Counted from the first letter of the stretch, positions 22,790 to 33,920 are shown. The stretch is 64,000 nucleotides of DNA from Artemia franciscana (GCF_032884065.1 NC_088879.1:16224489-16288488); one strand, 5' to 3'. Numbers and translations are program-made. Notes: generated from the sequence alone by a model not told the origin.

Positions 22790-23965
22790 AGATTATTACG
22801 TATATAAAGCGGTTTCCCCCCCCCCTCAACACCTTGTTATTCATGCTATAGTTTTTCAGTACTTTAAAAAAAGTTACTTATTGTTCCAATTAAACAGCCC
22901 TTGTGTTTCAGGGGTTGTTTGTAAAGAATTGGGACAAAATTTAAACCTTAGCGTAAAGAGCGAGTTGTTGAGGAGGGGCCAAACCACCTAATATACGTAA
23001 TAATTTTGTTCGTTTAAAGTTTTAATGTTGCTCCTTACTTTCAGTTGAAAAACTTTATTTTTTTAATTTAATTTCTGATCGTTATTTAAATAATGCCAGG
23101 ATACCTGGCTCCACCTCTACGAAAAAAATCCCTCTCCCCAAAGAAATATCCTCTGGGCAATTCAGTCCTTGTGAAAATTTACCCCGGACAATTACCCGTT
23201 AACATCTCCACGACTAAAATTGAATTGGTATAGAGAAAGCAAGAAATAAAGAAATTTCGTATAGAAATTCTGGCAAATTCACCGAATGTAAAACTTCCCT
23301 TGAGAAGTTCACCCTCTAGAAAATTCTCCAAACAGAAAATTTGTCCTCCCCTCCCCACCCGAAAAATGTATGAATACTTCCCAATAACAAATAAAATAAT
23401 GGGTAAATTTTATAACTTTAAAACCTTTCCCCAGGGGCTGTATGGGATGATTTTATCTCTAAAGACATAATTATTGGGCTTTTCAACTATGCTGAAGAAA
23501 AACACTATCTCAAAAATTTGATCGGACGATTTTGGAAAAAAAGTGGTGTGGGAGGGGGCCTAGTTGCTCTCCAATTTTTTCGGTTCCTTGAAAAGGGCAC
23601 TAGTACTTTTCATACAAATAAAAAAAAGAAACAAATAAACATGCTTCCGTGATCTTTCTTCTGGCAAAATTTACAAAATTCCACATTTTTGCAGATATGA
23701 GCTTGATACTCAAAATCCAAGGGTGTGATTTTCATTAGAATTCTATGACTTCGAGGGGTTTTTCCCCTCCTAGTCCCCTTTTGAAAATCAGACAAATTGT
23801 CTCTGGATCATGGCTTTTGGTGGGTAAGACTAAACTTAATGGAACTTATATTTTGGAATCAGCATATTAAGCCAATTCTTTTGATATATCTATTGGTATC
23901 AAAATTCCTTTTTTAAAATTTCGGTAACTATTGAGCCGGGTCGCTTCTTAAAGTTCGTTACCATG
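22790..23965 (+). repeat. R1 repeat copy
   Basis: It opens with the degenerate hairpin head (CTTAGCGTAAAGAGCG near 22945). A CT/A-rich middle follows, with lines such as TTCACCGAATGTAAAACTTCCC. It closes with the GAGCCGGGTCGCTTC block and GTTCGTTACCATGAACTGTT at 23945-23964. It is more diverged than 45841-47512 but has the same order. Confidence 0.7.
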
Positions 23966-25289
23966 AACTGTTTAATTACCTATAAAAATCCAAGTATAGT
24001 TCATAGAAATATTGATCGTTTTTTCTGCGTTACCAAAAGTATTGTGTTCATAAAACTTTACAGTTTCATGATATTTAATTAAACAAATAGGAAAGGTTTA
24101 TCATATAAGGTAAGGAGCAAGTTTACAACTTAAAGCAAATATAAATTACTCTGTATACAAGGGGGAATGCCCCCTTCTCAATATCTTGCTAATTAAACAA
24201 AGTTTTTAGTGCTTTGAAAAATCTTATCTTTCCGATTGCAATTTTTCTTTAAAATTTGAAAAAAAGCCAAACTTCACAATAAAGAGTTAGGAGCTAAAGA
24301 GAAGACAGTCCCCTTCATATAAAGAAAAATCTGTTCAAATATGCTTCAAATCTGTTCCTTGCTTTCATTTGAAAAGCTATTTTTTATTTAATTTCTCATT
24401 GTTTTCCAAATCATACCCAGGCCTAACCAACATATAATTTGAGGTACCGGTCCCTTAAATCCCTGATTAATTGCTTTTAAAATGTGTAAATCAGTAATTG
24501 TACGTTGATTAGAACCGTCCTACGTCTAAATTTGCAATATCGATTTTGGATAAAATTTGAATATACTTAAAAATTTGGTGGTGTAATAACTTCGGTAAAT
24601 ATTCCTTGTTAGTATTACTACTAAAGAATTTCGGTTGGATGAAAAGGAGTATTATTGTTAGGAAGGATGGAAACTCGGTGCAACCTCTACAAGAAGATTT
24701 GTTTTATCCATAAACACATTAAATACATTTCTTTAAATACATTAAAGCACTTCATACAAATAGAAACAGAAAACAACACTATTTAAAATTACTGAAAACT
24801 AAGTTACTAGCTGTAATTGCCATCCCAAAGAAGTTTCCTGGTGGAGCTGATGATGACCTACCTTGCCTTTTCCACCTCTGTGCTGGTAGGTATGGGAATG
24901 TAACATTTCAGCTGTATAGAGAAACAATTTAGTTCATTCCTGTTCCCGCCCTACATCTCTCAACGTTTAACTGGAACCTCATGAAGAATAAGCAGTTCGT
25001 TAATTAAAAGGTTATTTTTAGGAATGTACCCTACACTTAGCCTAAGCAATTACTCCGCCCCCCCCTCATTATAGCTGATTCACAATTACAATCACTGAGC
25101 GTAGCCTAATTTCCTTACAAATAAAGCGAATCAACTTGTTTGAATCCAATGCTGCCATCGTGTGGCATTACTTCTTTTGCAACTGGAAAGCCTTAAATAT
25201 GGCCATTGATACTTTTAAATCAATTAGCTACTCAGAATTTCAAATTGATTGCAAATTCGTCCTCTTTTGGGTGAAGTCGTAGTTTTGTG
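23966..25289. repeat. Diverged R1 head and unassigned AT-rich DNA
   Basis: 24100-24400 retains weak R1-head similarity (AAGGTAAGGAGCAAG, CTCTGTATACAAGGGG, AAGAGTTAGGAGC). From 24440 to 25289 I see no feature. Confidence 0.45.
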
Positions 25290-25620
25290 CCCCATAATTC
25301 CAAATAAACATGCATCGACGATGTGTCTTCTGAAAAAGAAAACGAAATTCCACACTTTGAAGACTGGAGCTTGAAACCTCTATAGTGGGGTTCTCTGATA
25401 TGATGTATCCAATAAGGAGTTTTCAGATAGATCGCTTGCTTTTTTGGGGTTGTGTCCCCTTTTTTCAAAAATCAGGCAAATTTTCTCAGATATTTGGTTT
25501 TGGGTGGATAATAATAGACTGAAAGAATTTTTAATATTTAGAATCAGGATAAAAAGTCAATACTGCCAGTGTAGCAATTGTCATGAGAATTCCATTTTTA
25601 GTTTTGGTGACTATTGGTCC
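25290..25620 (+). repeat. R1 repeat fragment
   Basis: Shares with other R1 copies the AAATAAACATGCATC, GAGCTTGAAACCTCTATAG and GGGTTCTCTGATATG blocks in the same order. It abuts the LINE ORF1 remnant. Confidence 0.6.
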
Positions 25621-25623
25621 AAC

Positions 25624-25893
25624 GTAACTCAGCCAGCTCCAAGGGTCACTCCAGTTATTCTGAAGTTGGTGAGCAAAGAAATCGCCAAGAAGTGTTCAAG
25701 GCTAAAGCTAAACTGTCCTCCAGTGGGTATTTTCGTTGCGGAGTCTCTGACCAAGCAACGAAGAGACATCCTGAATGCGGCTAAAGACAAATTCGGTCAG
25801 AAGAACGTTTGGTCTGATCAAGGGCAAATTTTGGCTAAGCCTAGAGGTGAGACTATGATTAGAAAGATGCGGTCGCTCGCGGAGTGCATCTAG
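25624..25893 (+). pseudogene. LINE A ORF1 C-terminal remnant
   Basis: About 90 codons are open to a TAG. The segments VILKLVSKEIAKKC, IFVAESLTKQRRDILNAAKD and MIRKMRSLAE match the style of the C-terminal ORF1 domain in CR1/Jockey-group LINEs, where a nucleic-acid-binding ORF1 protein ends in a (V/I)FxxESLTxxxRxxLxxA motif. The 5' part is missing, cut by the R1-like repeat. Annotating the open frame back to 25444 would fuse repeat sequence to it. The LINE ORF2 remnant follows after about 260 bp. Confidence 0.65.
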
Positions 25894-26129
25894 GTTAGTT
25901 TCAAATTCGTTTGTTTTTCTTTCATTTTTGAGTGTATTTTCCTTCTTTTTTTTCCACGATTGTGTTGCTACTCTTTTTTTAAGGTAATGGGTGAATTAAG
26001 ACAAGCCTAGAAAATTATTTGTCGAGAGGAGTGGGTTGTGATGATCACTACCCAGTAATATATTTGAAACCATATGAGAAGAAGTACATTTATTCGATTG
26101 CCTTAAGGTTTCCTGTCGCCTGTTAGTGA

Positions 26130-27575
26130 TCCATGTCTTCGTCTTGGTTAGTGGAATGTGCAAATTACGTCGAGTTATCAGGATATTCTTCAGCTAATAG
26201 ATGATTTTTCGTCGAAATTTGATATATAGTTGGTGTTTGTGAATCGTTTTTAAGCACAGATCATTCTCTTTCGCTTTATTCATTTCCAGGGTACAAGGTC
26301 CAAGTGAAGAACCGAGCTTCGATGAGCCGTGGAGGGATTGCTTTTTTGGTAAAGGAGGGAATTGGGTATAGTGTACGGGATGATTTAAGTATTTGGAATG
26401 AAGGTAAGGTAGAAATTTTTTCAATAGAGATTGAGTTAAATTGTAAAAAATATATAATTAGTATGGTGTATAGGCCGCCCAGTGCGCACTTGGATGACTT
26501 CATTGAGGGGTTTAATGAGCAGCTTACTAAAATACCACCCGAGTCTAGCCATATTGTGATGGGTGACTTTAATTTTAATATTCTTTATTTGTCAGGAATG
26601 AATGGTGATTTTTTTTTATTTTATGATTTCAAGTAATTTGTACCCCTTCGTGGGCGTACCATCGAGAATAACTTCACAAAGTGAAACATTGATCGACAAT
26701 ACCCTTGTTCAATCGAATGGTCTTCACAGGAGGTTCGCTGATGTGATATTTTACCCTGGATCTGACCATCTTCCATTAATAGCTACAATTAATCACCCTG
26801 TGAAAAAACTGAGAAAGAAGAAGGTTATAATTAGACTAATGAAAAAAGAAAATCTCCAAAAATTTGCAGAAGAGATTAGCATTATTGATTGGAGTCCTGT
26901 TTTTGAAGAAAAAGAATGCCCTTCAAGAGAATTAGATAGCCTTATGTCGGCCAGGTTGCCTAAAGACTATAAAGTCCAAAAAACTTGTTCCTCGAAAGCC
27001 ATGGATGTCGATGGAAATAATTGATGAAATAGTATTGAGAAATAGGTTATATGAGATATATTTAGATGATCGAAATGATGAAGCTTTTAACCTATTTAAA
27101 ACACAGAGGAATCTAGTGAATAAACTTCGAAGAAATGCAATTTCTAATTTTTATAATCATAAATTTGAGGATAGCAAAAGGAAAATGAAAGAAATGTGGA
27201 GGACAATAAATGACCTTATTGGTGACAAAGGAGATAAGAGGAATGAAGAAGTGTGTTTAAGTGGTTGCGACCGTGATAATTAAAGTGCCACTGTTAATAA
27301 ATTCGGTAATTTTTTCTTGAATATTGGTCCTAATGTGCAAGCTAGTGTCTATGACAAGTATCAAGAAATGCAGGGAAGTAATTTTAGTGATATAAGAAGT
27401 GAATCTCTGGAAATGAAACTTCAGTTTGTGTACTAGTGATGAAGTGAGTAAAACTGTAAAGTCACTGAAGTCTAATTCAGCTGGAGTGGATGGGTTAACT
27501 CTTCGAGGGCTTAAAGCAATTTTGTGGTATATATTACCCTGTATGGTGTTTATTATTAAAATTTCTCTTGAAAAG
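26130..27575 (+). pseudogene. LINE A ORF2 5' half: AP endonuclease and start of RT
   Basis: Read across several frames this is the N-terminal half of a LINE ORF2. VQITSSYQDILQLIDDF starts near 26160. A shifted frame then gives VGVCESFLSTDHSLSLYSFPGY, then KNRASMSRGGIAFLVKEG, VYRPP and MGDFNFN (endonuclease catalytic motifs). After a shift near 26630 it gives PSRITSQSETLIDN and SDHLPL (last endonuclease motif). 27005-27283 covers the linker. SNSAGVDGLTLRG near 27470-27500 opens the RT domain. At least four frame breaks are visible. The reading stops at the Penelope insertion and resumes at 35016. The group looks CR1/Jockey-like. Confidence 0.85.
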
Positions 27576-27583
27576 GGTAAGTT
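27572..27583 (+). other. Target-site duplication, left copy
   Basis: AAAGGGTAAGTT of the LINE A reading sequence occurs here and again at 35004-35015, immediately outside the Penelope array on both sides. A 12-bp duplication fits PLE insertion. Confidence 0.85.
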
Positions 27584-27886
27584 ACAAACAAATACAACGT
27601 AGAAACAATAGGGAAAGTTTTTTCAAGACAATGGAAATTATTTATGTAGATATTTCGGCCCTATGTCCAAGGGCCGTCTTCAGCACAATACAATACTATA
27701 TATATATATAAAAGAACTTACATCAAATTGTGAGAATTAAAACTGAATATAAAAACACTTATTAAAACAATTTTTTTTTTTAAAATATAGCCCTAGCATC
27801 CTTACTTCAGCGAAGTTCAACCAGGACTGGCGAAAAGAATGAAATGAAGAAATATAAACTCATTCAAACTAAAGAGAATAAAATGA
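27584..27886 (-). repeat. PLE pLTR, unit 1
   Basis: About 303-bp terminal repeat shared by all units. It contains the hammerhead-like motif and a short TA run. Confidence 0.85.
27645..27687 (-). ncRNA. Hammerhead-like ribozyme motif, pLTR unit 1
   Basis: Minus-strand order is TGTG (stem I), CTGAAGA (core box 1), a GGCCC/GGGCC stem II with its loop, GAAA (box 2), TATC, then TACA pairing back with TGTG (one G:U). This matches hammerhead topology with a minimal two-base stem III ending in the UC cleavage site. One unpaired C at the base of stem II is a departure from the ideal. Hammerheads in PLE pLTRs are established. Activity of this one is inferred. Confidence 0.5.
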
Positions 27887-30484
27887 TTAGATGCAATTTC
27901 TTAAAGCTAATCTTGCTTGTTTAGCAGCCTGTCTCAAAGGCCTTTTCGTAGTTGGTTCAGTACTATTATAAATTGGTTTAGTAAAATATTTTGTTAGATC
28001 ATTTTTAATTAAATTTGAGTATAAAGAATTTAGTGAGTATTCCCCCAAGTCCCTGTTCAAAGAAATATTTTTATTGATTTTGAGATTAATTTCAATTGAT
28101 TCTCGAACCACCTGTTTTATTCCCAAATCATTACTAATGAGTGAAGAGTTTTCAAAAAGTATCATGTGGGACGGATTATTAAAAATATGCCAACCTAGAG
28201 CAGAATCAAAGGAATTGTTGGAACCATTTGAAATTAAGGCCTTGTCTATGTCATTTTTATGCTGATGTAACCTTTTGTCTAGATTCTGATGGGTCCTGCC
28301 GACATAGTATTTTCCGCAATCACAGGGTATTTGATAGACCCCTCTTTGGCGAGTAACTGGGGTCTTATCTTTACCCGAATTTAAGAAATTGATGATTTTA
28401 AAATTATTAGTAAAAACTACGTACAGATTATTTTTTGTGCAAATATTTTTTAATTTTGTTGTAATCTTTGGGATATACGGAAGATAGACAATATTTGAGG
28501 GCTTATCAATAGCCTCACATTGTGAAGTATCTTCTTCGATTTTACAAGAATGTCTTTTCATTCTACGGCTAATTATTTTATTTACAAAAGGAATGGGGTA
28601 TCCATTACCAAAAAGAATATCTCTGATAAAATTTATTTCTGCATTTATATATGAATGGGAGCAAATATTTAGGGCACGATCAATGAGGGAAATTACAACT
28701 GCTCTTTTAACTTGTGGGGGGTGATTTGAATTAAAGTGAAGATATCTATTGTTTTGTGTTGGCTTTCGATATATAGTAAAATCCAGTTCATCAGCTTTAC
28801 GAATAATTAATACATCTAAAAACGGTAGTTTATTTTCAATTTCAACTTCAAGGGTGAACTGCAAATTTCGGTCATAAGTGTTAAGATGATCTAAGAAGCC
28901 CCGAAGTTCAGCTTCCCCATAATTCCAAAGTGAAATTACGTCATCCATATAACGACCCCAATAGACATGTTTTAGAAAATAAGAATTCAATGCCCAATTC
29001 TCAAGATTCTCGACGTAAATATTTGCTAGTAGCCCGGATAAAGGTGCCCCCATGGGTAATCCATTTTTTTGCTGATAAAAAGAATCGCGAAATTGAAAAT
29101 ACATAGAAAACTTATTACAAATTTTAACAAGAGTCATTAAAACTTCACAATCAATTCCTGTCGCTGAAGTCTCGATCAAGTGGTAATTTTCTTCTATTTT
29201 GTTTTTTAATAATTCCTCTGAAATAGTTACATCTATATTTGTGTACATGGAAACAATGTCGAAACTACTAACTATTGTGTTTTCTGAAATACTTGTGTTG
29301 CTAAGTTTTTTAATCAAATCTACCGAGTTATGAATATAGGAATTTTGAGAATACAATAAAGGTTTGAAAGCTGCACAAAGCCATTTTCCAATATTGGCAG
29401 CGGGAGCTTTAGTACAAGCCACAATAGGTCTTAAGGGAATACCCTGTTTATGTATTTTTGGTAAACCGTAGAGTTTAGGACAGAAACTACCACGGGGAAA
29501 AAATTTATTGTATAGTTGTGGGGTGATTTTACCATTTTGTTTTAGCTGCTTTAATTCATTTATAATATTATTAGTGAACTGATCAGTAGGATCATGAGTT
29601 ATTGTTTGATATGTAATTGTGTCATTTAAATGCGAAAAAATTTTGTTGTCATAGTCTGTTGTATTCATGACAACAAGTGAATTGCTTTTGTCTGCTTTAG
29701 TTATTATAATAGAAGGATCTTTTCGGAGATTAGATAGTATTTTTATGTCATGCAGATTTTCCGGTGTGGAATTAGTAGGAGGCTTAAACTTTTTTTGGCT
29801 ATTATAGAGGATATTTATTAGACCAGATCTAACTTCATCCGGGTTAGAGACAGAAGGATAGTGTTTATGCAAAGCGGACTCTAGAGAGGAAACTATATCT
29901 GCCACAGGAACCTGTTTCGGTAGAAAAGAAAATTTTGGACCTTTTTCTAGTGTTTCGATTTCCTGGGGTTCCAATGTTTTAGAAGAGAGGTTAACGATAG
30001 CAGGCCCAGGAGTGAATCTTGGAGAATAAATACGGTTTCTCATCGAAGATTCATTTCGTAAGCCCTCTAATTTTTTATAGAGGCGTTCCTTGGACAAGCG
30101 AAAATCGTGGCTAAACAAATTCCTTTCTAATCTAACAACTTGAGCAAAATCAACGGTGGACAGGTTTTCCAGCAAAAAAGTTTCCAACGATTTTCTCTCT
30201 GAAGAAATAATATGTCGTTTCTGTTTTTTGTCCTTAATAATATGGACTAGGGTTTTTAACTGTAGTGTATGGGCAAATTGCGCTTCTTTTCGGGTATTTA
30301 AATGTAATTTATATCTTAAAGACTTGGGAATAAGGTTTTCCTTTCTACAGGATTCTAAAAATTTTTGTTGATTGATAATATTAGCATGTTTTTTACCTAG
30401 ACTAATAAAATAAAAGATATCATAGGTCAACTGCTCCCCATAAGCTAGACGAAAATAGCGACGAAGACCACACTGCCTTTCCAT
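27887..30484 (-). CDS. Penelope-like RT-GIY-YIG protein, unit 1
   Basis: Intact single ORF of 865 codons from the first ATG (30484). The frame stays open for five more codons upstream through a TTG, which I do not take as the start. Residue numbers below count from that upstream TTG. ITKADKSNSLVV (265-277) is the N-terminal PLE motif. YGLPKIHK (344-351) and LRPIVAC follow. FDIVSMYTNI (413-422) is RT motif A with the catalytic Asp. GLPMGAPLSG (480-489) is motif B. YMDD (517-520) is motif C. LPFLDV (558-563) and YRKPT (577-581) complete the RT. The GIY-YIG endonuclease has GVYQIPCDCGKYYVGRT (720-736), R743, H-rich QHK and E800. It is an RT that copies its RNA at a nick made by its own nuclease. 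Everything needed appears present, so it may be active. Confidence 0.95.
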   Translation of the reverse strand: MERQCGLRRYFRLAYGEQLTYDIFYFISLGKKHANIINQQKFLESCRKENLIPKSLRYKLHLNTRKEAQFAHTLQLKTLVHIIKDKKQKRHIISSERKSLETFLLENLSTVDFAQVVRLERNLFSHDFRLSKERLYKKLEGLRNESSMRNRIYSPRFTPGPAIVNLSSKTLEPQEIETLEKGPKFSFLPKQVPVADIVSSLESALHKHYPSVSNPDEVRSGLINILYNSQKKFKPPTNSTPENLHDIKILSNLRKDPSIIITKADKSNSLVVMNTTDYDNKIFSHLNDTITYQTITHDPTDQFTNNIINELKQLKQNGKITPQLYNKFFPRGSFCPKLYGLPKIHKQGIPLRPIVACTKAPAANIGKWLCAAFKPLLYSQNSYIHNSVDLIKKLSNTSISENTIVSSFDIVSMYTNIDVTISEELLKNKIEENYHLIETSATGIDCEVLMTLVKICNKFSMYFQFRDSFYQQKNGLPMGAPLSGLLANIYVENLENWALNSYFLKHVYWGRYMDDVISLWNYGEAELRGFLDHLNTYDRNLQFTLEVEIENKLPFLDVLIIRKADELDFTIYRKPTQNNRYLHFNSNHPPQVKRAVVISLIDRALNICSHSYINAEINFIRDILFGNGYPIPFVNKIISRRMKRHSCKIEEDTSQCEAIDKPSNIVYLPYIPKITTKLKNICTKNNLYVVFTNNFKIINFLNSGKDKTPVTRQRGVYQIPCDCGKYYVGRTHQNLDKRLHQHKNDIDKALISNGSNNSFDSALGWHIFNNPSHMILFENSSLISNDLGIKQVVRESIEINLKINKNISLNRDLGEYSLNSLYSNLIKNDLTKYFTKPIYNSTEPTTKRPLRQAAKQARLALRNCI

Positions 30485-30788
30485 AACAAACAAATACAAC
30501 GTAGAAACAATAGGGAAAGTTTTTTCAAGACAATGGAAATTATTTATGTAGATATTTCGGCCCTATGTCCAAGGGCCGTCTTCAGCACAATACAATACTA
30601 TATATATATATAAAAGAACTTACATCAAATTGTGAGAATTAAAACTGAATATAAAAACACTTATTAAAACAATTTTTTTTTTAAAAATATAGCCCTAGCA
30701 TCCTTACTTCAGCGAAGTTCAACCAGGACTGGCGAAAAGAATGAAATGAAGAAATATAAACTCATTCAAACTAAAGAGAATAAAATGA
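30485..30788 (-). repeat. PLE pLTR between units 1 and 2
   Basis: Serves as 5' leader of unit 1 and 3' end of unit 2, as in tandem Penelope arrays. Near identical to 27584-27886. Confidence 0.85.
30547..30589 (-). ncRNA. Hammerhead-like ribozyme motif, pLTR unit 2
   Basis: Identical in layout to the motif at 27645-27687, at exactly one 2,902-bp period. Lying just upstream of the unit 1 ORF, it would cut near the transcript 5' end. Confidence 0.5.
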
Positions 30789-33386
30789 TTAGATGCAATT
30801 TCTTAAAGCTAATCTTGCTTGTTTAGCAGCCTGTCTCAAAGGCCTTTTCGTAGTTGGTTCAGTACTATTATAAATTGGTTTAGTAAAATATTTTGTTAGA
30901 TCATTTTTAATTAAATTTGAGTATAAAGAATTTAGTGAGTATTCCCCCAAGTCCCTGTTCAAAGAAATATTTTTATTGATTTTGAGATTAATTTCAATTG
31001 ATTCTCGAACCACCTGTTTTATTCCCAAATCATTACTAATGAGTGAAGAGTTTTCAAAAAGTATCATGTGGGACGGATTATTAAAAATATGCCAACCTAG
31101 AGCAGAATCAAAGGAATTGTTGGAACCATTTGAAATTAAGGCCTTGTCTATGTCATTTTTATGCTGATGTAACCTTTTGTCTAGATTCTGATGGGTCCTG
31201 CCGACATAGTATTTTCCGCAATCACAGGGTATTTGATAGACCCCTCTTTGGCGAGTAACTGGGGTCTTATCTTTACCCGAATTTAAGAAATTGATGATTT
31301 TAAAATTATTAGTAAAAACTACGTACAGATTATTTTTTGTGCAAATATTTTTTAATTTTGTTGTAATCTTTGGGATATACGGAAGATAGACAATATTTGA
31401 GGGCTTATCAATAGCCTCACATTGTGAAGTATCTTCTTCGATTTTACAAGAATGTCTTTTTATTCTACGGCTAATTATTTTATTTACAAAAGGAATGGGG
31501 TATCCATTACCAAAAAGAATATCTCTGATAAAATTTATTTCTGCATTTATATATGAATGGGAGCAAATATTTAGGGCACGATCAATGAGGGAAATTACAA
31601 CTGCTCTTTTAACTTGTGGGGGGTGATTTGAATTAAAGTGAAGATATCTATTGTTTTGTGTTGGCTTTCGATATATAGTAAAATCCAGTTCATCAGCTTT
31701 ACGAATAATTAATACATCTAAAAACGGTAGTTTATTTTCAATTTCAACTTCAAGGGTGAACTGCAAATTTCGGTCATAAGTGTTAAGATGATCTAAGAAG
31801 CCCCGAAGTTCAGCTTCCCCATAATTCCAAAGTGAAATTACGTCATCCATATAACGACCCCAATAGACATGTTTTAGAAAATAAGAATTCAATGCCCAAT
31901 TCTCAAGATTCTCGACGTAAATATTTGCTAGTAGCCCGGATAAAGGTGCCCCCATGGGTAATCCATTTTTTTGCTGATAAAAAGAATCGCGAAATTGAAA
32001 ATACATAGAAAACTTATTACAAATTTTAACAAGAGTCATTAAAACTTCACAATCAATTCCTGTCGCTGAAGTCTCGATCAAGTGGTAATTTTCTTCTATT
32101 TTGTTTTTTAATAATTCCTCTGAAATAGTTACATCTATATTTGTGTACATGGAAACAATGTCGAAACTACTAACTATTGTGTTTTCTGAAATACTTGTGT
32201 TGCTAAGTTTTTTAATCAAATCTACCGAGTTATGAATATAGGAATTTTGAGAATACAATAAAGGTTTGAAAGCTGCACAAAGCCATTTTCCAATATTGGC
32301 AGCGGGAGCTTTAGTACAAGCCACAATAGGTCTTAAGGGAATACCCTGTTTATGTATTTTTGGTAAACCGTAGAGTTTAGGACAGAAACTACCACGGGGA
32401 AAAAATTTATTGTATAGTTGTGGGGTGATTTTACCATTTTGTTTTAGCTGCTTTAATTCATTTATAATATTATTAGTGAACTGATCAGTAGGATCATGAG
32501 TTATTGTTTGATATGTAATTGTGTCATTTAAATGCGAAAAAATTTTGTTGTCATAGTCTGTTGTATTCATGACAACAAGTGAATTGCTTTTGTCTGCTTT
32601 AGTTATTATAATAGAAGGATCTTTTCGGAGATTAGATAGTATTTTTATGTCATGCAGATTTTCCGGTGTGGAATTAGTAGGAGGCTTAAACTTTTTTTGG
32701 CTATTATAGAGGATATTTATTAGACCAGATCTAACTTCATCCGGGTTAGAGACAGAAGGATAGTGTTTATGCAAAGCGGACTCTAGAGAGGAAACTATAT
32801 CTGCCACAGGAACCTGTTTCGGTAGAAAAGAAAATTTTGGACCTTTTTCTAGTGTTTCGATTTCCTGGGGTTCCAATGTTTTAGAAGAGAGGTTAACGAT
32901 AGCAGGCCCAGGAGTGAATCTTGGAGAATAAATACGGTTTCTCATCGAAGATTCATTTCGTAAGCCCTCTAATTTTTTATAGAGGCGTTCCTTGGACAAG
33001 CGAAAATCGTGGCTAAACAAATTCCTTTCTAATCTAACAACTTGAGCAAAATCAACGGTGGACAGGTTTTCCAGCAAAAAAGTTTCCAACGATTTTCTCT
33101 CTGAAGAAATAATATGTCGTTTCTGTTTTTTGTCCTTAATAATATGGACTAGGGTTTTTAACTGTAGTGTATGGGCAAATTGCGCTTCTTTTCGGGTATT
33201 TAAATGTAATTTATATCTTAAAGACTTGGGAATAAGGTTTTCCTTTCTACAGGATTCTAAAAATTTTTGTTGATTGATAATATTAGCATGTTTTTTACCT
33301 AGACTAATAAAATAAAAGATATCATAGGTCAACTGCTCCCCATAAGCTAGACGAAAATAGCGACGAAGACCACACTGCCTTTCCAT
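30789..33386 (-). CDS. Penelope-like RT-GIY-YIG protein, unit 2
   Basis: Second intact 865-codon ORF from the ATG at 33386. It differs from unit 1 by one residue, Ile for Met at residue 647 in the ISRR-KRHS segment (numbering from the upstream TTG). All RT motifs (Asp414, MGAPLSG, YMDD) and the GIY-YIG residues are kept. The plus-strand fragment downstream also has Ile there, which links it to this copy. Antisense open frames of 63 and 71 codons inside both units are shadows. Confidence 0.95.
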   Translation of the reverse strand: MERQCGLRRYFRLAYGEQLTYDIFYFISLGKKHANIINQQKFLESCRKENLIPKSLRYKLHLNTRKEAQFAHTLQLKTLVHIIKDKKQKRHIISSERKSLETFLLENLSTVDFAQVVRLERNLFSHDFRLSKERLYKKLEGLRNESSMRNRIYSPRFTPGPAIVNLSSKTLEPQEIETLEKGPKFSFLPKQVPVADIVSSLESALHKHYPSVSNPDEVRSGLINILYNSQKKFKPPTNSTPENLHDIKILSNLRKDPSIIITKADKSNSLVVMNTTDYDNKIFSHLNDTITYQTITHDPTDQFTNNIINELKQLKQNGKITPQLYNKFFPRGSFCPKLYGLPKIHKQGIPLRPIVACTKAPAANIGKWLCAAFKPLLYSQNSYIHNSVDLIKKLSNTSISENTIVSSFDIVSMYTNIDVTISEELLKNKIEENYHLIETSATGIDCEVLMTLVKICNKFSMYFQFRDSFYQQKNGLPMGAPLSGLLANIYVENLENWALNSYFLKHVYWGRYMDDVISLWNYGEAELRGFLDHLNTYDRNLQFTLEVEIENKLPFLDVLIIRKADELDFTIYRKPTQNNRYLHFNSNHPPQVKRAVVISLIDRALNICSHSYINAEINFIRDILFGNGYPIPFVNKIISRRIKRHSCKIEEDTSQCEAIDKPSNIVYLPYIPKITTKLKNICTKNNLYVVFTNNFKIINFLNSGKDKTPVTRQRGVYQIPCDCGKYYVGRTHQNLDKRLHQHKNDIDKALISNGSNNSFDSALGWHIFNNPSHMILFENSSLISNDLGIKQVVRESIEINLKINKNISLNRDLGEYSLNSLYSNLIKNDLTKYFTKPIYNSTEPTTKRPLRQAAKQARLALRNCI

Positions 33387-33690
33387 AACAAACAAATACA
33401 ACGTAGAAACAATAGGGAAAGTTTTTTCAAGACAATGGAAATTATTTATGTAGATATTTCGGCCCTATGTCCAAGGGCCGTCTTCAGCACAATACAATAC
33501 TATATATATATATAAAAGAACTTACATCAAATTGTGAGAATTAAAACTGAATATAAAAACACTTATTAAAACAATTTTTTTTTTAAAAATATAGCCCTAG
33601 CATCCTTACTTCAGCGAAGTTCAACCAGGACTGGCGAAAAGAATGAAATGAAGAAATATAAACTCATTCAAACTAAAGAGAATAAAATGA
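33387..33690 (-). repeat. PLE pLTR, truncated third unit
   Basis: Third minus-strand pLTR, 3' to the truncated ORF fragment and 5' to unit 2. Confidence 0.85.
33449..33491 (-). ncRNA. Hammerhead-like ribozyme motif, pLTR unit 3
   Basis: Third copy of the motif on the minus strand, unchanged. Confidence 0.5.
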
Positions 33691-33911
33691 TTAGATGCAA
33701 TTTCTTAAAGCTAATCTTGCTTGTTTAGCAGCCTGTCTCAAAGGCCTTTTCGTAGTTGGTTCAGTACTATTATAAATTGGTTTAGTAAAATATTTTGTTA
33801 GATTATTTTTAATTAAATTTGAGTATAAAGAATTTAGTGAGTATTCCCCCAAGTCCCTGTTCAAAGAAATATTTTTATTGATTTTGAGATTAATTTCAAT
33901 TGATTCTCGAA
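33691..33911 (-). pseudogene. PLE ORF C-terminal fragment (minus strand)
   Basis: Encodes only about the last 72 residues, from RESIEINLKI to the stop, including the GIY-YIG glutamate. It ends abruptly at the inversion junction. The open frame extending to 34002 reads through the junction into the inverted copy and is chimeric. Confidence 0.9.
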
Positions 33912-33920
33912 ACAGAGAAT
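33912..33920. other. Inversion junction of two truncated PLE copies
   Basis: About 9 bases of filler (ACAGAGAAT) lie between the minus-strand fragment, which breaks after CTCGAA, and the plus-strand fragment, which starts TTTTATCAGAG. The 5'-truncated ends face each other. Confidence 0.75.

Noticed and set aside
28074..28265. 63- and 71-codon plus-strand frames duplicated inside the PLE units
   Set aside because: They are antisense shadows of the RT-GIY-YIG ORF. They are duplicated only because the units are.
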